A DNA stretch of 38,569 bases from assembly GCA_002454125.1 (NCBI GenBank), contig DKII01000089.1, forward strand, positions 1 to 38,569, read 5' to 3'. Positions 37,433-38,569 of this stretch are shown one piece after another. The DNA is from Novosphingobium sp. UBA6722 (GTDB lineage Bacteria; Pseudomonadota; Alphaproteobacteria; Sphingomonadales; Sphingomonadaceae). Position 1 is the first letter of the stretch; each line of letters starts with the position of its first letter. The notes beneath the pieces are model-generated. The model searched no databases, was not told the origin of the DNA, and saw only the letters and a program-made list of their open reading frames with translations. The translations under genes and the position numbers were made by a program.

Positions 37433-38569
37433 TCACAAGAGGCGCTTGAATGGCAGGCGCTGGCCCTCGGTCAGGGAGCGCCACAGCCACTCGACCGGGC
37501 CCTGCCGGAAGCGCGCCAGCCAGGGCTTGCTCCAGGCCAGCATGACGGCCCAGCCGAGCAGCACGAACCACCATTGCTGCGCCGCGCCGACCTGCCCGGC
37601 CAGGCCTAGACCCCAGCCAAAGAAGCAGAAGGCCATGACCAGCGAAGTCAGCAGGTAATTGCTGAGCGCCATTCGCCCGGCCGCACGCAGCCATTCGCCC
37701 AGCCGGGTGCGGAGCAGGGCCGGGGCGGCCAGCACCAGCAGCGCCGCCCAGGCCAGGGTCAGCGCGAGGTGCTGCGGTCCGGCCGGGCCGATGAACAGTT
37801 CAAACATGGCTTCGGGCGGAAAGCCGCGGCTCCAGCCCCACCAGGCCTGGGCCAGGGCGAGCGGCAGGCCGAGCGCGAGGCCGGCCCAGGCCAGCTGCCA
37901 CAGCCGGGCGCGCGGCCAGCCGCCGGTGAAGAAACCGCTGCGGAACAGCGCCATGCCCAGCAGCATCAGCGGCACCGTCTCGCCAATCGACAGCAGCGTG
38001 ACCAGGAAGGGCTCGTACAGCGTGTCGGTGAAGCGTTCGGCCAGCATGGTCCCATAGGGCTGGCGGAGCACTTCGACCTGGTTGTGCGCCTCGGCCGAGA
38101 TCGCGGCGAACTGCCCCAGCACCGCGGCCCGCGCCGATGGACCCGCCGTGCCGGCGTGGACCGCCTCGGCCGCAGCCAGGCTTGACCAGCCGGCCATGGC
38201 GAAAGCGCCGTGCCACAGCACAAAGCCCGAGAGCGCCAGCACCACCTGTTGCCGGACCGTCAAGTGCCGCAGCGCCAGGGCAATCGGCGCGAGCATGGCG
38301 TAGAGCATCAGGATATCGCCGCTCCACAGCAGCAGCTGGTGAGCATAGCCGATCAGCAGCAGCCAGCCGAGCCGGCGCAGCTGGCGCACGCCGCCATCCT
38401 CGCCCGCCGCATCGCGCCGTTCAACGAACAGCAGCATCGAAGCCCCGAACAGCAGGGTGAACAGCCCCCGCATCTTGCCTTCGAACAGGAGCAGTCCGGC
38501 CGCGAAGGCGACGCCGTCAGCCGGGCTGGCCGGACCGAACAGGCCCGGGCTGAGCGAGGCCGAAGGGCC
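37433..38569 (-). CDS. DUF418 family membrane protein (5' end beyond the window)
   Basis: The minus-strand frame is open to the window edge, so the N-terminus is missing; ATG 38473 is internal. The visible part of about 378 residues has the family's FEGKMRGLFTLLFGASMLLFVER signature, several hydrophobic helices (LGWLLLIGYAHQLLLWSGDILMLYAMLAPIALAL, LALTLAWAALLVLAAPALL) and the ending RQGPVEWLWRSLTEGQRLPF. DUF418 proteins are polytopic inner-membrane proteins of unknown function, possibly transporters. The stop lies two bases from the Fur-like box of bfd. Confidence 0.9.
   Translation of the reverse strand, partial: GPSASLSPGLFGPASPADGVAFAAGLLLFEGKMRGLFTLLFGASMLLFVERRDAAGEDGGVRQLRRLGWLLLIGYAHQLLLWSGDILMLYAMLAPIALALRHLTVRQQVVLALSGFVLWHGAFAMAGWSSLAAAEAVHAGTAGPSARAAVLGQFAAISAEAHNQVEVLRQPYGTMLAERFTDTLYEPFLVTLLSIGETVPLMLLGMALFRSGFFTGGWPRARLWQLAWAGLALGLPLALAQAWWGWSRGFPPEAMFELFIGPAGPQHLALTLAWAALLVLAAPALLRTRLGEWLRAAGRMALSNYLLTSLVMAFCFFGWGLGLAGQVGAAQQWWFVLLGWAVMLAWSKPWLARFRQGPVEWLWRSLTEGQRLPFKRLL

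Noticed and set aside
1..38569. Mobile elements, prophage, CRISPR, toxin-antitoxin or defence genes
   Set aside because: No transposase, integrase, repeat array, phage structural gene or defence domain was seen; gene content is core-like apart from the sugar locus. The tRNA-Val gene shows no adjacent integrase or duplicated 3' end.

Overview
The window looks like a chromosomal segment of a GC-rich alphaproteobacterium of the order Sphingomonadales (Novosphingobium, Sphingomonas or Erythrobacter type). The evidence is the large TonB-dependent receptor of the Xanthomonas/Caulobacter/sphingomonad kind next to a flavin-dependent halogenase, the small DUF6356 and DUF3297 proteins, the DUF418 membrane protein, the hflK-hflC-degQ and serS-surE-LytM gene orders, and strongly GC-biased third codon positions. 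No insertion sequence, prophage, CRISPR array or integrase is visible. Nearly all of the DNA is coding, and no gap reaches 300 bases.

Layout. (1) 1-237: start of an NADP-dependent MDR oxidoreductase on the minus strand, with no ordinary start codon at the expected place. (2) 493-11310: a plus-strand maltodextrin/starch utilisation locus. It holds a TonB-dependent receptor, a tryptophan-halogenase-family enzyme, a secreted GH13 alpha-amylase, a cytoplasmic GH13 alpha-glucosidase, a secreted GH97 alpha-glucosidase and a secreted esterase; from the halogenase onward the junctions overlap or nearly touch. (3) 11311-12138: an Lrp/AsnC regulator divergent from a small DUF6356 protein. (4) 12200-15788: a lipoprotein quinohemoprotein alcohol dehydrogenase, a Tat-exported dienelactone-hydrolase-like protein and an unrecognised helical protein. 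(5) 15897-18433: msrB and a class A penicillin-binding protein. (6) 18498-22126: degQ/htrA and hflC/hflK on the minus strand. (7) 22214-27875: mrp, a molybdopterin-dehydrogenase-like large subunit, hemH and a cytochrome P450 on the plus strand. (8) 27872-33827, minus strand: a DUF2892 protein, serS, surE and a LysM/LytM factor, then a copper module of copA and cueR. (9) 33909-36535: tRNA-Val(CAC), DUF3297, a CHAP hydrolase and der. (10) 36560-38569, minus strand: bacterioferritin, its ferredoxin Bfd with a Fur-like box, and a DUF418 membrane protein cut by the window edge.

How the genes work together. In region 2 the receptor should import maltodextrins into the periplasm, where the secreted amylase and GH97 enzyme act. 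The cytoplasmic GH13 enzyme finishes the job. No inner-membrane sugar transporter or LacI regulator is in the window. Region 7 links Fe-S delivery, haem synthesis and a haem enzyme. Region 10 is an iron storage and release pair.

The most novel-looking signals are: a halogenase translationally coupled to starch-degrading enzymes; a shared 16-bp dyad in front of both the P450 and the Tat-exported hydrolase; a hairpin that buries the serS start codon; a LytM factor next to surE that has lost two catalytic histidines; and a molybdoenzyme-like protein with a damaged cofactor motif and no Fe-S partner.
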